From Apoda limacodes (lineage: Eukaryota > Arthropoda > Insecta > Lepidoptera > Limacodidae), in the NCBI GenBank assembly GCA_946406115.1, contig OX291550.1:27318722-27382721 (forward strand): 64,000 nucleotides of DNA, read 5' to 3'. The translations under genes were made by a program, and so were the position numbers. The notes under the pieces are model-generated. The model was not told the DNA's origin, did no database searches, and worked only from the letters and a program-made list of their open reading frames with translations. Below are positions 11,701 through 23,689 of this stretch, in pieces. The number at the start of each line of letters is the position of its first letter. Within the stretch, counting starts at the first letter, position 1.

Positions 11701-14700
11701 TTCCCGTACGTCTGCGCGCTCAGCCTCCAGACGACTCTCAGCTAAAATGTGGTAAAACTAAGTCAAGACAGGGACAAGAGCCAAGAACCAAGAGCAAGTT
11801 CTAAGTAAGCGGTCAAAAAACCGTTACAGAGGGACAGAGGGGTTGACACTAGTGTCCATACTACATATATGTAGTGGTATTGCTTATACTGTGCCTAAGG
11901 GCAGAACCTAGGGCATGGTCAAAAACAACGGTATCTTAATCAATTTCTTGGTTTAGTTTACAAAATTCCAGGAGAAATGCTAATACAACTAAGGCAAAAA
12001 AAGATTAGAATAGAGACCGTGGATTAGAAAGCACAAAGTGGTTCGCATTCCAATCTGGTCATACGATAAGCTGAAAAGGGTAGCCGGAAGTGGCTGGATC
12101 GGATAAGGCGGAGGACCTGGTGTGGTGGCGTTTAATAGGAAATGGCTATGACCAAAAATGGACTGATATTGGGTGATTGATGACAAGAATATAACTCTGA
12201 TTGCCATCAACGAAACAGTAGCACGAACCTCTCTCAAATATCTGGAAGAGCCGCCCCAACCCGAGCTGCACGAGCCGCAGCTGTTCTTGTTCTGATGCGA
12301 ATACGGACTGCATGTCGTCTATAGACATCTCGCTCTAAAACAAATAGTACAACTATATATTTACCCAAATTTATAACGGTAGTCTTTTGAACTTCAGAAA
12401 TATAATAAACTGGTTTACAAATCTGCAAGGACTACAGTATGGAGTTCTTCAAGAAAGAAGTTATTAGATTTCTGAAGGGTCGGCAACGCGCAAGTGATAC
12501 CCCTGGTGTTGCAAGCGTCCACAGGCTACGGTGACCGCTTACCATCAGGCGGGCCGTAAGCTTGTTTGCCAACTTAGTGGTACAAAAAAAAAAAAAAAAA
12601 AAAAATAGGACGATCAACAAGTGCCTTACAATTACACAATAGACCCTTGCAGAATAGAAATAGGTTATGTACACCTGCCGCTTCTGCTTCTCTAATGCAG
12701 AAAAGTGTAAATATTTAATAAACTTCCTGGTCATCTAAAAACATTGAATTTAAAATTGTTTAAACTAAAGTAGACTTAGAAAGACTTACTTATAGAATGC
12801 TTCTATAAAATAACTGAATTTGTGGAAGATAAATTTTAAATTAATATTAATTAACAATTTTTTATATTATTTTACGCTTTGTTTAAATCGAATAAATGAA
12901 TAAATAATTCATATAATTTGAGAGGAAAAAATGTGTATGCCTCTTAACAAGGCACAACATAACGTACGAAATTTTAAAATTGTATCATCTATTATGTATT
13001 TACCTATGTTGACAAATAAATTGTAATTGAAAAATGAAATCTAACTACTTTGTAGCAGAATTTTTAGCGTTTTGCGTTTCATTAGCTTTTGGTAGAAAAA
13101 TCTAATGTTCACTTTTAGCGTTTTGTCTAAGCGGTTTTGCTACGAATTCTAGAAAAAGCCCACGCTGTAAGGTGGGGTGTTTTTGCGCTACTTTTTGACA
13201 GCTGTCAGACGCGCTCATTTTAATAAAGAGATTTTGAAGTTTTGAGTTATTATTTTTAGGTTCATTTCATACCAAAAAAGCAGTGTCCGGCAACCGAAGC
13301 TGTTAGTAGTTTAAGGTTAATTAGTAGCAATAGTAGATTACTAATGTCGAGGCCGTAAAATTAAGCCTTTGCTGGATGAGTAGACTTTGAAGGCCGTACC
13401 GAAAGGCCGTCAATGATACGAAGATATCGTTAATAATATGAGAGACTTGTATAGAGCTTCACTGAAGAAACAGAAATTTTATCACAAAATGAAACTGAAA
13501 ATAAAAAGGTTAAAAGATATGTTATCCCACCTTTATTTTTTATTTATAATCCAGCGATGTAACACCACGGTCAGTCGTCACTGGCCAGTTTGATATTTGG
13601 AAAACATTTAGTGGATTAATAGATAAGCCGTAAGATTCATACCTCGGAATACAGGGTCAGTCAAATCAGTCAAAAAATGTTGTGCGATCTCAATTTTTTA
13701 ATTATTAAAATAATTAATAACTATTATTTTTAGGGAGTTTTCTTTTATTTTTTATTAGTTTAAAGTTATATTTTGAAAAGAGAACTATTACAAACTTGTC
13801 CTACAGCCTCAAGGGTATACAGGTATAAACGTGAAAGGTGGGGGAATTATAGAAGATAAGAGCAGTTGTTAAGCTTTGTTGACGCCGTCCCTAATAGGTT
13901 AGTACACGTTTCAACTAGCTATGCTAAATACGTTGCTGTTTTTGTACGTTATAAATTTTTTTTCTGATTTTTTTTATTTGCTATTTATGTATATTTATTA
14001 TCGTGCAGTTAGTGCGCTATTATTAATAACTATATTATTAATAAATATTATATAATTAATAACTTAACAAAATTGTGTTTTGAATACATTTGAACATAGA
14101 TAGTATGATTTTTTTTTTTTTTATATTACAAGCTCACCGCTAAGAAAACCACATTCGCTGAGGTCCCACAATTCCAGAACACACCCCTCACCATTAGGAT
14201 CCTTGGTGTTGACATCTCCAGCGATGTTTCAGTTCAGCGTGATCATTTACAAGGCAAGGTGAAGCTGGCGTCTAAAAAACTTGGATTACTCAACAGAGCG
14301 AAGTACTTTACCAAGGGACAAAGGTTGCTGCTTTACAAGTCGCAAGTCCGGCCCTGTATGGAGTACTGCTGGTATCTCTGGGCGGGTGCACCCGGATACC
14401 AGCTTGGCCCTTTTGACTCGGTTCAACGATGGGCTGTGAGAATCGTATTGAACCCTTAAGTTTGAGCAGAGACTTTGCCTCCCTGTGTGTGTTCTACCGC
14501 ATGTATAATGGGATGTGTGCTGAGGAATTGTTCAAAATGATGCACACGGCTAATTTCTACCATCACACCGCTCGCCAGATCGGCAGGGAATTCATCCTCA
14601 CACCTTAGAACCTAAATGTTCACGTACTGTGCAGTTTTAAAAGAACTCCCTCTCGCGAACGCTTAGGTTGGATAATGAGCTCCCTGCCAAGTTTTTGAAC

Positions 14701-17700
14701 TTCCCTTCCTTTCCCTATTGTCCCTCTCATTTTTCAGTAAATTTTTGTTATAAATTATTGTAATCAAGATCGCACATTTTTAACTTTTTTATTTAAGCTT
14801 TTAACAATGTAGTCGAACAGTAATTATGAAGATTCATTGACTGTCTGGATTCCAAGATTTTACAAGTTCTATGCCTGACGGCACACCACTAATCAACAAT
14901 TATTCTTTTGACATTTACATGTTTATCTTTATAACAGACCATGCATAGAAAATAGTATAAGAATTTACTGTGGCTTTTTCTGTCCAGAAAAGTGTTTTTT
15001 TTTTATTTATCAATCCAGAATTGTTGTAAGTTAGTTTTTGGTAGTAAGGTTATATATAGAATTTTTCTATTGCTGTCTCCCTCATTATGTTGCGGATGTG
15101 TTTCAAGCCTCTGGTTACCTCCTTTTGCGGATGATATCCGTGAAGATGTATATGAACATACATACACAAATGTAATTTACACTTGCTAGCTCCACTTTTT
15201 ATGCTGATTAAAGTGTCAATTTTTAAAAAGACAGACCATGGAACATAATATTTTTATAATCATAAATAATAAAAACATGCATACTATTTCTTAATCTTAA
15301 ATATAACTGCATGCTCTCTTACCATATATCCTTTCCAGAAAGCTTATAAAGTTGAAAAAACGATATGAGTTATCAGTGTAAAATATATAAATATCATAAC
15401 GACACTTATCTCCAATATAAAGACAGGTAAATATGTACTAATGAACAAATATTAGATTTTTTTAACATTTAGGGAAACGGTCTCTTATGATACGAAAAAC
15501 TTTTATTAGCACTTACGGAGCTAGTCTCTTGAGTGCCAGCTAACGTGAACTCATCATGTTTGGGCTTGTCCAGACGCAAGGAGACTTCGCAGAGGAACGC
15601 CCTGAGATCCGCATCATGAGCCATGACAGGATGTCGCGCCACCAGGGTCAGCCAGCGCTGCAGCGCCGCACGCCGTCGCTGCAGAAAGCGGGCGCTGCCG
15701 CCGCCTACAACCACACGTTTAGGGGGTAAACGGCACACGGCGCTGAAACGGCACATACACAAAATGGCATCTTAGCTATCGTAGCTTTTCAAATCTCTGT
15801 CAGTTGATTATGTATTTAACATTTCTATTTTTTTTATTTTATTTAAAAAATATAATTTAATATCTACACATTTTTTATTTTAAAGTGATTGTATATTTTC
15901 TACCTATGGCCACCAGGCCTTCATATCCTTGCCGTGGCCCGTGGCCCACCGCTCCGCCATCGTCATTGTGTACAGGGTCACCTAATAGTGATACGCGATG
16001 TCGCGATGATAAAAAACCCACTTAATCCACTTTTTTTTTTGTTCTCGGTTAGACATTCTGAACGGTATTTAAAAATTTGAGCACCAATTTTATTTGGGCC
16101 TTAAACATGTATAATTGTTCATCGAAACAAAAACTTAACACACTTTTCTTTACAGTTCACCGTTTTTAAGGAAACATGACATGGATATAACTTGCGATGT
16201 TGGTCAGCAAATCGGATTTTTTTGTTCAGCAAAGTGAAGGTGTTGGGGCTTGAAGACCCCGTGAAACTTCTATAATGTATTAGATTTCTACGACCTATAC
16301 TTCGCCGCTTCACTGGCGGAAAAACCTAATCCCGTGGAAACTATCCTACTTGTTAATCTAAGACAGTATCTCTGTATGCCAAATGCTATCCAACTCCGTT
16401 GAACCGTTCATGCGTGATTTAGAAACAATCCAAACAAATCTAAATCTGACTCAAATTATAAATGTAAAAGTTCGTGTGTATGTATATATGTATTAGCCGG
16501 ATTCATATTCTTGTGGTATACACTACAGATCAACCACTTCTTTACAATTTTGGATATTGCTGAATATTACTTTTACATTCCACTAAGTGTTATGTTGTTT
16601 TGAGAGCCTCTGTGGCTCAATAGGTGACCTGCCTGCTGAACCGGAGTCGGAAATGTGAGTTTAATTTCCACACAGGACAAACATTTATACTTCCGTTTGT
16701 CTAGAAACTTGGTTCTTCATGTATTTATTTATAAACAAAATAATTATATATGTATTTTTATCCGCTGTCTGGTATTCATAGTACAAGCTTTGCTTAGTTG
16801 AAGACCAGATGTTGCTGTGTGTAATGTCTGAATTATTATTATTAATGTTGTTCATGTTGATTTGTTATCATAAAAATTATCGTGTCGTTGTTCTGCTGCT
16901 ATATATACAAGGCCGACCGGTCGCTTGTTGCAGACTCGCCTGCCACAATATATAAGCGATAAGCGACTAGTTTTTAGTAACACAAATGCATTAATTGTAT
17001 TTGGATTGATTTTTAACTACAATTATTTAAACAAGATGCATAAGTACTTATGCATTTATTGCTATACATTGCTAGACATACATATACATAGGATAGGCCA
17101 GTAGTAATTTTAAGTTTTATTAAAAAATAGGAATATGGAACTAAATCAATAGGCAATATTACATGCAGTTTGAGCAACAAACAAAATTAGTTAAGTGGCA
17201 ACATAAATTTAATAACTTAAACTAGTGCTTTAGTAATTAATTAAACTAAAAACAATGCAATAAGTTTTGATTGAGGATGGCTATATTTAGACATAACAAA
17301 CTGTACTACAACACAACTCTATGTCTTGTCTTAATGTTTAGTCAATAAAGTTCCCTCAAAAATATAATCCCTACTTTGCAAAATATCTCGTTATTCGTTA
17401 ATACCTATTGTCTATGATATGATCTCACGTAAGAATTGAGGAAACATTGATAGTATAAGTAAATGACACTTGTACAATGTGTTCATTTTTTAACGTTAAA
17501 ATGTAATTCTAATTTATAAAAACATATTAGTAATTTATTTGTTGTTTTTTTTGCAGTGGGATATAAATGGAGAAGGTCATGGGATACTTTTTACCCAAAT
17601 TGAGTGTTCCTAAATATCACCGCGTGTAAGACCGCGGAGCACTATGCCTTCACGTCGCAACTGGTGATTTGATTTTTGGCTCAGAGATAGGCCGGTGGAT

Positions 17701-19023
17701 GTTGAATAGCAAAATACTTTAATCAAGTTCCTATAGGAATCTCGTGCCGATGACTGTTCCGCGCGGCCGGAGCTGCGGGCAAAAGTTACTTTAAAAAAAC
17801 ATCATCATTTATTAACATACTCGTATAGCTTTCTAGATAATGAATATATTTTATTTAGACCGAAAAAAAAAACAGAACCTCGCTGAGCGTGTCTCACAGA
17901 CACACGTAAGGATTTCATCATCATTTACCAATTTTAAGGAGTTTAAACCATAAAGGACGACATTTTAAACATTTGGTGATGTTTTCGACAAAAAACTTTA
18001 GGCATAATTCGTTTTTTCTGCATGATTTCAGAGAACTTGAAATCTTTTGTATGTATAATACTTTGACTATTTTATCTGCTCTAAACTAATAGAATCAGAT
18101 AAGTTGGTTGTACTGTACAGTAGTTTAAGTCTTTTATTTTTTGTTTTTTAGTTGTTAGGGATTTGTTTTTACCCTGAATACACCTAATAAACCAATGATC
18201 ACGGACCTTTTTGTGTCCTTGTTTTAAATACTTTTGAAAAAAGATATACTCGTATCTGCCTTGGTGAGATGTATCGAGGAATAATGGAAGTCATAAAGGT
18301 ACTTACAAAGGATCTTTATAAAATACTTGATCAGATCAATAATTTTAACCAGAATATCTGCAGCTTACGATTTTTTGCCAGCTTTGTAAATAGTTGTCAC
18401 TTTTTGGTCAAAAAAACAGTCAACAGCCACTACCTAATTGATTTCAAAAAATGTGAAAATCATCCATTCTAGAACAGCCACTAATCTACTCAAATTTAAT
18501 CATTGCTTCAACAGCCTCCTTGGAAGTGAACTTTTTATAAATAGGAAGCCGCAGAAGATTTACTCCAACTCTAGGCAGGAGAGTTGTAACTCATCGGATT
18601 GGGTCCTTAGACTGACAAACTAAGGTTCTATTCAAACCTAGCTTTTACTATGACAATATGTGAGAATTTGCTGTGAAGAATACATATTTGCAGGAATTGG
18701 TCTCTTGGGAACTAGCTGATAGGGATGGACTATAGCTCACTCAAAAAAGGATCTCAAAATTAAATTTAACAAAACCTTCCTATTTTATATTTATATAACT
18801 ATCATCTGAAAACTCACCGATATGGATACTTTGCATACAAAACATCATGGAGCTGCACAAACTCGTTGTAGCGTCGAGTGACAGTAGTACCATGTCGTCG
18901 TGAGCTCACATAGTACTCGCAGTGTTTAAGTATCAGTCCCTTTCGCTCTGGCACCACCTCCACAGTTATGACATCTGTGGCTTCCAGCTCTTCAAATGTT
19001 ACTGGTTCCGTACTGCTTGCCAT
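8643..19023 (-). CDS. SNX8: Sorting nexin 8 homologue, six exons (whole gene span)
   Basis: Six minus-strand exons (18818-19023, 15517-15742, 12229-12334, 11582-11741, 10999-11224, 8643-8798) join in phase to 1080 nt, 359 residues. Sorting nexin 8 binds endosomal phosphoinositides through its PX domain and membranes through a BAR-like coiled region, acting in retrograde sorting from endosomes (family knowledge). Seen here: VEVVPERKGLILKHCEYYV, RRYNEFVQLHDVL and KYPYR-AVCRLPPKR of the PX domain, then RRRAALQRWLTLVARHP, which tracks vertebrate SNX8 closely. The vertebrate protein is about 465 residues: the N-terminal tail is shorter here, and some 40 residues of the last BAR helix are missing between exons 5 and 6. 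Introns hold many LINE fragments. Confidence 0.9.
8918..9063 (+). mobile_element. Family A LINE fragment (SNX8 intron)
   Basis: A 146-base piece beginning near GTTCTACCGCTTGTGCAATG corresponds to the end of the family A reverse transcriptase frame (compare 34784-34915). It has a short internal deletion and no tail, and lies opposite to the SNX8 sense strand. Confidence 0.85.
9960..10992 (+). mobile_element. CR1-like LINE fragment with 3' tail
   Basis: Read in several frames it gives VPQGNILEPSLFLLYINDFL (polymerase motif), then QKRCVRAIYGL, LPSLYILEVCNFVKFNP and, near its end, KCYYTVNDFLND. These are core and C-terminal LINE motifs, with stops and frameshifts between them. The 3' untranslated part ends in TATTGTATTGTATTG at 10977-10991, a microsatellite tail of the CR1 type. 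It lies antisense in the SNX8 intron. Confidence 0.8.
10999..11224 (-). CDS. SNX8: SNX8 exon 5 (BAR-like region)
   Basis: Acceptor CTTTTCAAG|CTTAGC. It reads LAIEMGESAEVEPSEEDGSG, then LVALEALGAHRELCARLTRG and RDRHRYALRCSLQ. The last part matches the vertebrate HKYSLMKRQ segment. The donor CAG|GTATGCC leaves phase 0. Only about seven intron bases separate the exon from the 3' tail of a LINE copy. Confidence 0.85.
11582..11741 (-). CDS. SNX8: SNX8 exon 4 (BAR-like region)
   Basis: Acceptor CATTTTAG|CTGAG supplies two bases to exon 3's phase 1 codon. It reads AESRLEAERADVRELGAGLS, then ARWVPVRAALRAAAEL. It is alanine- and GC-rich compared with its AT-rich introns. Donor GCAGG|GTATAA (phase 2) was chosen because it alone keeps exon 5 in frame; an alternative GTACCT lies 27 bases upstream. 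Confidence 0.8.
12229..12334 (-). CDS. SNX8: SNX8 exon 3 (start of BAR-like region)
   Basis: Acceptor TTTGTTTTAG|AGCGAG. It reads SEMSIDDMQSVFASEQEQLR and continues to LFQIFER, matching the vertebrate segment that begins the BAR-like helix. The donor AGAGAG|GTTCGT is weak and leaves phase 1. Confidence 0.85.
12424..12605 (+). mobile_element. Family A LINE 3' end with poly(A)
   Basis: The first 160 bases match 34988-35146 almost exactly (end of the frame, then ATCAGGCGGGCCGTAAGCTT and the tail). A run of As follows at 12583-12605. It is a recent, strongly 5'-truncated insertion about 90 bases from SNX8 exon 3, antisense to the gene. Confidence 0.92.
12606..14105. other. SNX8 intron, nothing further recognised
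   Basis: AT-rich intron 2 sequence. A phrase with inverted-repeat character near 13140-13200 was not resolved into an element. No exon was seen. Confidence 0.5.
14107..14720 (+). mobile_element. Family A LINE fragment, reverse-transcriptase end
   Basis: After a poly(T) run at 14109-14122 the sequence follows family A from the AKKT region (compare 34396) to about the LKMWNELPAKVF part, with frameshifts (frame 14259-14459 is one intact piece). The 3' untranslated end and poly(A) are absent. It lies in SNX8 intron 2. Confidence 0.88.
15517..15742 (-). CDS. SNX8: SNX8 exon 2 (second half of PX)
   Basis: Acceptor CCGTTTCAG|CGC completes the Arg codon of exon 1. It reads AVCRLPPKRVVVGGG, then FLQRRRAALQRWLTLVARHP, with the PX proline-rich loop LPPKR. 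The donor TCC|GTAAGT is a consensus site and leaves phase 0. Confidence 0.9.
16310..16520 (+). repeat. RTE 3'-region fragment
   Basis: It contains ATGCCAAATGCTATCCAACT followed by CCGTTGAACCGTTCATGCGT. This corresponds to the ATGCCAAATTTCAT / CCGTTCA-GCGTGA phrases of RTE 3' regions also seen near 45295-45310 and 51335-51350. The tail is lost. Confidence 0.5.
16601..16846 (+). mobile_element. tRNA-derived SINE
   Basis: The head reads AGCCTCTGTGGCTCAATAGG (A-box like), then GTGAGTTTAATTTCCACACA (B-box like), then GGACAAACATTTATACTTCC. This is the layout of lepidopteran tRNA-derived SINEs. The 3' part ends in GAATTATTATTATTAATG, an ATT microsatellite tail. The B box is mutated, so it is probably silent. 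It lies in SNX8 intron 1. Confidence 0.7.
16850..18810. other. SNX8 intron 1 remainder
   Basis: AT-rich. A GC-richer patch at 17565-17790 (CCGCGCGGCCGGAGCTGCGG near 17760) looks repeat-derived but is not assigned. No exon was seen. Confidence 0.4.
18818..19023 (-). CDS. SNX8: SNX8 exon 1 (start, first half of PX)
   Basis: ATG at 19023 has good context (GGCAATGGCA) and starts MASSTEPVTFEELEATDV. A polypyrimidine-less but usable acceptor (TCTTATACAG) just upstream suggests that a 5' untranslated exon exists. It encodes the PX strands with RKGLILKHCEYYVSSRR and the phosphoinositide-contact region RRYNEFVQLHDVLYAKYPYR. The donor is CG|GTGAG, leaving phase 2. Confidence 0.9.
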
Positions 19024-19059
19024 TGCCACCACTGTATAAGACAAATTTTGATTGAAATG

Positions 19060-22000
19060 TTGAAAACCATTGGTTGTTTTTCACTTACATTGTAGTTAAT
19101 TTATGTACATTGGATGCATAGTATCTTAAGTCCATTTGTTCCAAAAAAAACTGGTCAAGAGTGATCAAGGCTCGCACAATTAGTGTTCCATGCTAAACAA
19201 AAACCAGATTTTACAAAAAAAAAATTTTCCCGCTGCTATTACACTGTCAAAAATACCTATGTTTTCTTAAAGGCTCTATATATCTATATCTCTATCTGTC
19301 ATAATATGACAGATCTATCTATTATGCCCAATTCCAAGTTTCTATGTTACTCATATTTTGAGAAAAACCTCTGTGACAGACAGATGAATGGACACAGGAG
19401 TGATCTTACAAAGCTGCCGCTTTACATGTTGAAGTGGGGCCCCTAAAATCTTGTCTGTCTAATACTCTACTAAGTTCAAAAGCTAATTTACAGTTCATTC
19501 CAGGGGCCATAATATACACATCTGCTCATGATTTGCGACCAATTGCATGATGTGGCCTAGAAGACAAAAGAATTCTAACTAAAAACTTTAGAACATAATC
19601 CTGCATGAAGTCCACTTTCCTTTAGCAGCATACTATCAAATAATAGCCTATAAAATATTGATAAACTGAGACAAAACTATTAAACTAGTAATTTGATAAC
19701 ATTTTAAAATACAGAACCCTGATGAGTCTAAACAGTAAAATTGTCTGTGAATTAAAATACTATGCCTCCAATGTTAATAATCAGGGCTTGAAATATTTAC
19801 AGTGATGGTATCAAAGGAAAGGGAAACTTGTAAGTTCATAGACACAAATCATCAATAATTATTAATGAAAGTGCCCAAAAACGATGTCATATCAAGCTTA
19901 TATATTTATAAATAGTTTTACTGAACAGGAACAGCAGTATATCTTTTATGCAAAAAAATATTTAATTGAACTACTCTTCCAAATGCACTATGTGTCAACT
20001 CTAGGAGCCGACATGGTTTTTTTTTTTGGCACCAATTTGCCCATTCGCCTTTATTATATACTAGCTTTTCTCTGGAGCTCCACCAGCGCTAATTTAGGTT
20101 ATCAGCATGAGATTCCTACAAGAACTCCTTGATTAGTAAGAAATATGGTAAAGCCTTAAGAAATAAGGTGCAGTGTCTGGGGTACTCAGTTAATTTCTAT
20201 GAGGCTTCATTTACAGTAGATGATACGCGCGCAAGTCGCAACAGCTGATGGAGCATGTCCAAACATGTTTTGTTTACTTCTCATTGTTTCTTGATGTTTG
20301 CTTTTGCACGGGTCAAAGCAGCGTTTTTGTGTAAAAAAAATAAAGACAATACTATTATTGTTCATTAAAAAGTAAAAGAGCTCAATTAAAATTTAATCAT
20401 GTCGAAAATATAGTCTCCTGTATGAATTTTTTTGACTAATTGGATAATAATTCCTGCAAAGTCGAGTATAAGCAGTGCCAAATTATAATTTCTAGTGACG
20501 GGCAGGGAAAAAAGGAATTACTACGAGTATGTATGTAAACCATTTCAAATACTGACATCCAAACCTTATACCTCAATTAGCTTCTGTTAATTCAGAGAGT
20601 AGAGTAAGTTTAAGTCTAAATCATATTTTGTTACAAACTCTTACTATGTACAAGCATATCATCTCTTTGCAGAGAGTGATCTATACAGACTCTAAGAGAA
20701 TTAATAATGGTGGGGTTTTAATACAAAAAAATAGGTCAGAGTAATTGACAGGTGCAAAAAATCAGCAGCCCCTTTTTTACACCCCAACCAATTTTATTTT
20801 GTGTTTGATTTTTACCAAAGATAGCTTTGAAGCTCCCTCCAGCTAGGGTTGCCAGATTTGCTAGCATAAAATACAGAACAGAAGGAATAATGACAAGGCA
20901 ACCAAAATAAAATTTCTTTTTTAACTTTAATTTTATCACCTTTTCTAATTTTACCTATATCACTAATTTTGGTAGGTGTGAATAAATTTTGAATCATATT
21001 ATATACTTATACTGATTCATCTTATGTTGAATTATTCAACATAAATTTGGAACAAGATATGAAAAAATTGTACAGAAAGTGATCTTGATGGGCTAAATCA
21101 GGCATTTCAACATAGCGACGTGCGGGCTGCATGCAACCCTATGCATATAGCTACAGGCTGTAAACAATAAAGGATAGCTTATATAACTGCGGGAAGAAAA
21201 GGCTTAAAATATGTTGACTAGGCCCTGCTTAGTTTTCATACATTTATTTGATATATGTATGAATGTATCTCAAATGAGATAGTAATAGTTAATATTTACA
21301 CTAGAAATTTTAGGACCTTTTACCTGCAGCTTTTGCCCGTATTTCAGGGCAATCACGGAGGGTCCCGGCAATCCGGCAAGCCTCCCTTCAGCCCTTTACC
21401 TGATCTTTAATCTTTGAAATAATAAAACCCTGGAAAAAAAAATCGTATTCCGTCTGTTGACTTTCGCTTTTGTTCAATATACCACTGTTGATTGTTGCAT
21501 TAATAATGTGTTAATTTACCTTTTTATACCAGGTCATAAAAACAAAACATGTTGGCAATTTTAAGATCGTAATATGTGTCAACTTCTAAACTCTCGACGT
21601 AAGAAGTTTCCACAGTAGAACAACTGAAAAAATAATAGAATATTATAAAAGACTTACACACCTTGTAGACCTTTGATAATAACCCAGAGTTTTTTTTTAT
21701 TTTTAAATTAAAAGAGAAAAATAATTAACACAACTTAAAATCATTTATATCCGCAACACCAATTTCCTATTTGCAAGACACACAAAAAAAAACATATAAC
21801 AAACAAAAGTTGCGTTTTGTTCACTGGCATAATGTACATTATGCACAGACATTATGCGCCTAATGTCAATAATACAACTAAAGTGAATGAGCCAAGATTT
21901 GTAGTGTGCCACACAGAATTTATGTCTCCTTAACTTGGCTGGATTATGACATTAAACGCATTAAGGCAGTGAACTAAACGCACCTAAAATAGATATGTAG

Positions 22001-22085
22001 GGATGTTTAAAATATATCGATTTATCAAAATATCGATTTCATTTTAATAAATTAACTAGTTATTATCGTCTTATTCAATATCATA
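19060..22085. other. Gene-free stretch between SNX8 and CMAS
   Basis: AT-rich. It contains repeat-like scraps, e.g. around 19365-19440 (GACAGACAGATGAATGGACA...GTGGGGCCCC) and 21330-21410. The final CMAS coding exon is expected on the minus strand somewhere below 23522, but I could not find a segment resembling it. The 5' untranslated part of SNX8 should also lie here. Confidence 0.4.
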
Positions 22086-22086
22086 G

Positions 22087-22290
22087 ATGTATTATTATTA
22101 TTATTATTATACTTTATTGCATCAACATAAAAAATTTACAAACAAAACATATTTACAAATAGAGAAAAACAAAAGGCGGTCTTATCGCTTTAAAGCGATC
22201 TCTTTAAGACAACCTTTGGGTAGAGGAAATAATAAAGTTAAACAAAGTATAGTAGGTGTGTTTCGATACAGTTATCAAGAAGTATATATA
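22087..22290 (-). repeat. CR1-like LINE 3' end, minus strand
   Basis: Starts with a (TAT)n run at 22087-22112, then CTTTATTGCATCAACATAAA and GGCGGTCTTATCGCTTTAAA. The latter phrase is one I know as common in lepidopteran CR1-like 3' regions. The ATA-type microsatellite marks the 3' terminus on the minus strand. Confidence 0.55.
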
Positions 22291-22299
22291 TAATACAAT

Positions 22300-23515
22300 A
22301 ATGCATATAAAATAAATAATTACAAATAAATAACATATATGAATAATGTATGTATAAATATACATAAATAGAAGTACATATATAAATACACATGTATAAT
22401 AAATATAATTATAATAGTACTACGTATAAGTAAATATGTAGAAGACTATAGATGGATTACAAGTTGAACAAAAAACCTCTGAATAGTACTCCTCATTCTA
22501 AATACGTGTATTAAAAAGAGATAGAAATAGCCACCGACATCCATATTTTTTATTGTGATTTTATGAAGTTAAATTAAATTGTGAATGACAGGTTCAATTC
22601 TAATATTTTATTAATATATATATTTACTATTATCACAAGTAATAAAAACATTTTTTAACGTTTCTTTTGCTAAAGTAAAAGTATATTTCTGTTAAATCAT
22701 TAAAACTGGTATGTTTATCGTTTGGGTTTCTAATAGTGTTGTAACTTAGATTGCAATCCATATCGATAACTTCAATTTTTTTTATGTTAAGACATAAAAA
22801 TACTTTTATTTCTGACTTTTTTACAGGCTTCCCAGTGATCTCGAATTAAAAAAGGACATGTATCTAAAATGTAAGGAGATGATGATGTTCTAAAGTATGG
22901 AGTCCTTCACAGTATACACGAATATGGTCTTAAAATAAAATGTTGGTTTGGTTTGGTTGGTTTGAAGAATACATCATGAGTGGAATGATGTATTCTTACA
23001 TTCAATATTTTAAATTGTAGCTAAGCACTGCTGAGTCTTATAATTGTGTAATTATGGAAATAAAAACTTTTTGATTTCAAGATATCTAATTACCTATTGT
23101 TTTATTTATACGGTTTATGACGGTTAAATTAAATGTATACAATGTTTTTAACTTCATACAGATTTTTTGTAAGATTTAAAACAAAAAATACATTAATAGA
23201 ACTACATTACCGCGCTGAATAAAAAGTATCATTTGTATTGTTAACAACAATATCAATACATCCTATATTTGGCATTGTATAGACAAAGTGGTGACATTCT
23301 ACTTGTTTCGACCTACTAGAGAGCTGTGTTTGTCTCTATCTGTCCCGTGAAATTTTGTTTAGTGTTACAAAGAATTGAAAAATTCAATAGATATTATATT
23401 TAAATTATAATCTATTAGATATTATTAATCAAATCAATTTAGTTTTAGGTTATAAATACTTGTAAGGGTAAAAAGCATTGTGTACAACTGATGAAAAAAC
23501 AATTTATTAGGTACT
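22300..23515. other. Gene-free AT-rich stretch
   Basis: No exon or repeat end supported. A DVLILL-like reading near 23240 was tested as the CMAS last exon and runs into a stop. Confidence 0.45.
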
Positions 23516-23521
23516 ACTTAC

Positions 23522-23689
23522 TTAAAATTCTGAAAATACCCTTGTTCAATAAGCTGCTTTCTCGTTATGTAGAATGCTCCTGTTTCAATTAATTCCCCGT
23601 TCCAATCTTGTCTTCGAGGCCTAGACTGCACATTAAAATTGGCAGGTATTTTTAAATCTTCATGATCTTGCCAACGTAATTTGAAACTC
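23522..23689 (-). CDS. CMAS: CMAS exon, dimerisation/substrate part
   Basis: Acceptor TTGTTTAAG|GAG. It reads SFKLRWQDHEDLKIPANFNV, then QSRPRRQDWNGELIETGAFY and ITRKQLIEQGYFQNF. RPRRQDW and E-GAFY are diagnostic of CMAS. Donor TTTTAA|GTAAGT, phase 2. Confidence 0.9.

Noticed and set aside
16601..16680. A tRNA gene
   Set aside because: The A- and B-box text is tRNA-like but no cloverleaf with a plausible anticodon arm and acceptor stem could be drawn, and a SINE body and ATT tail follow.
23225..23290. Candidate last CMAS exon (CIDIV-like reading on the minus strand)
   Set aside because: In the phase required by the upstream donor it meets a stop after two codons.
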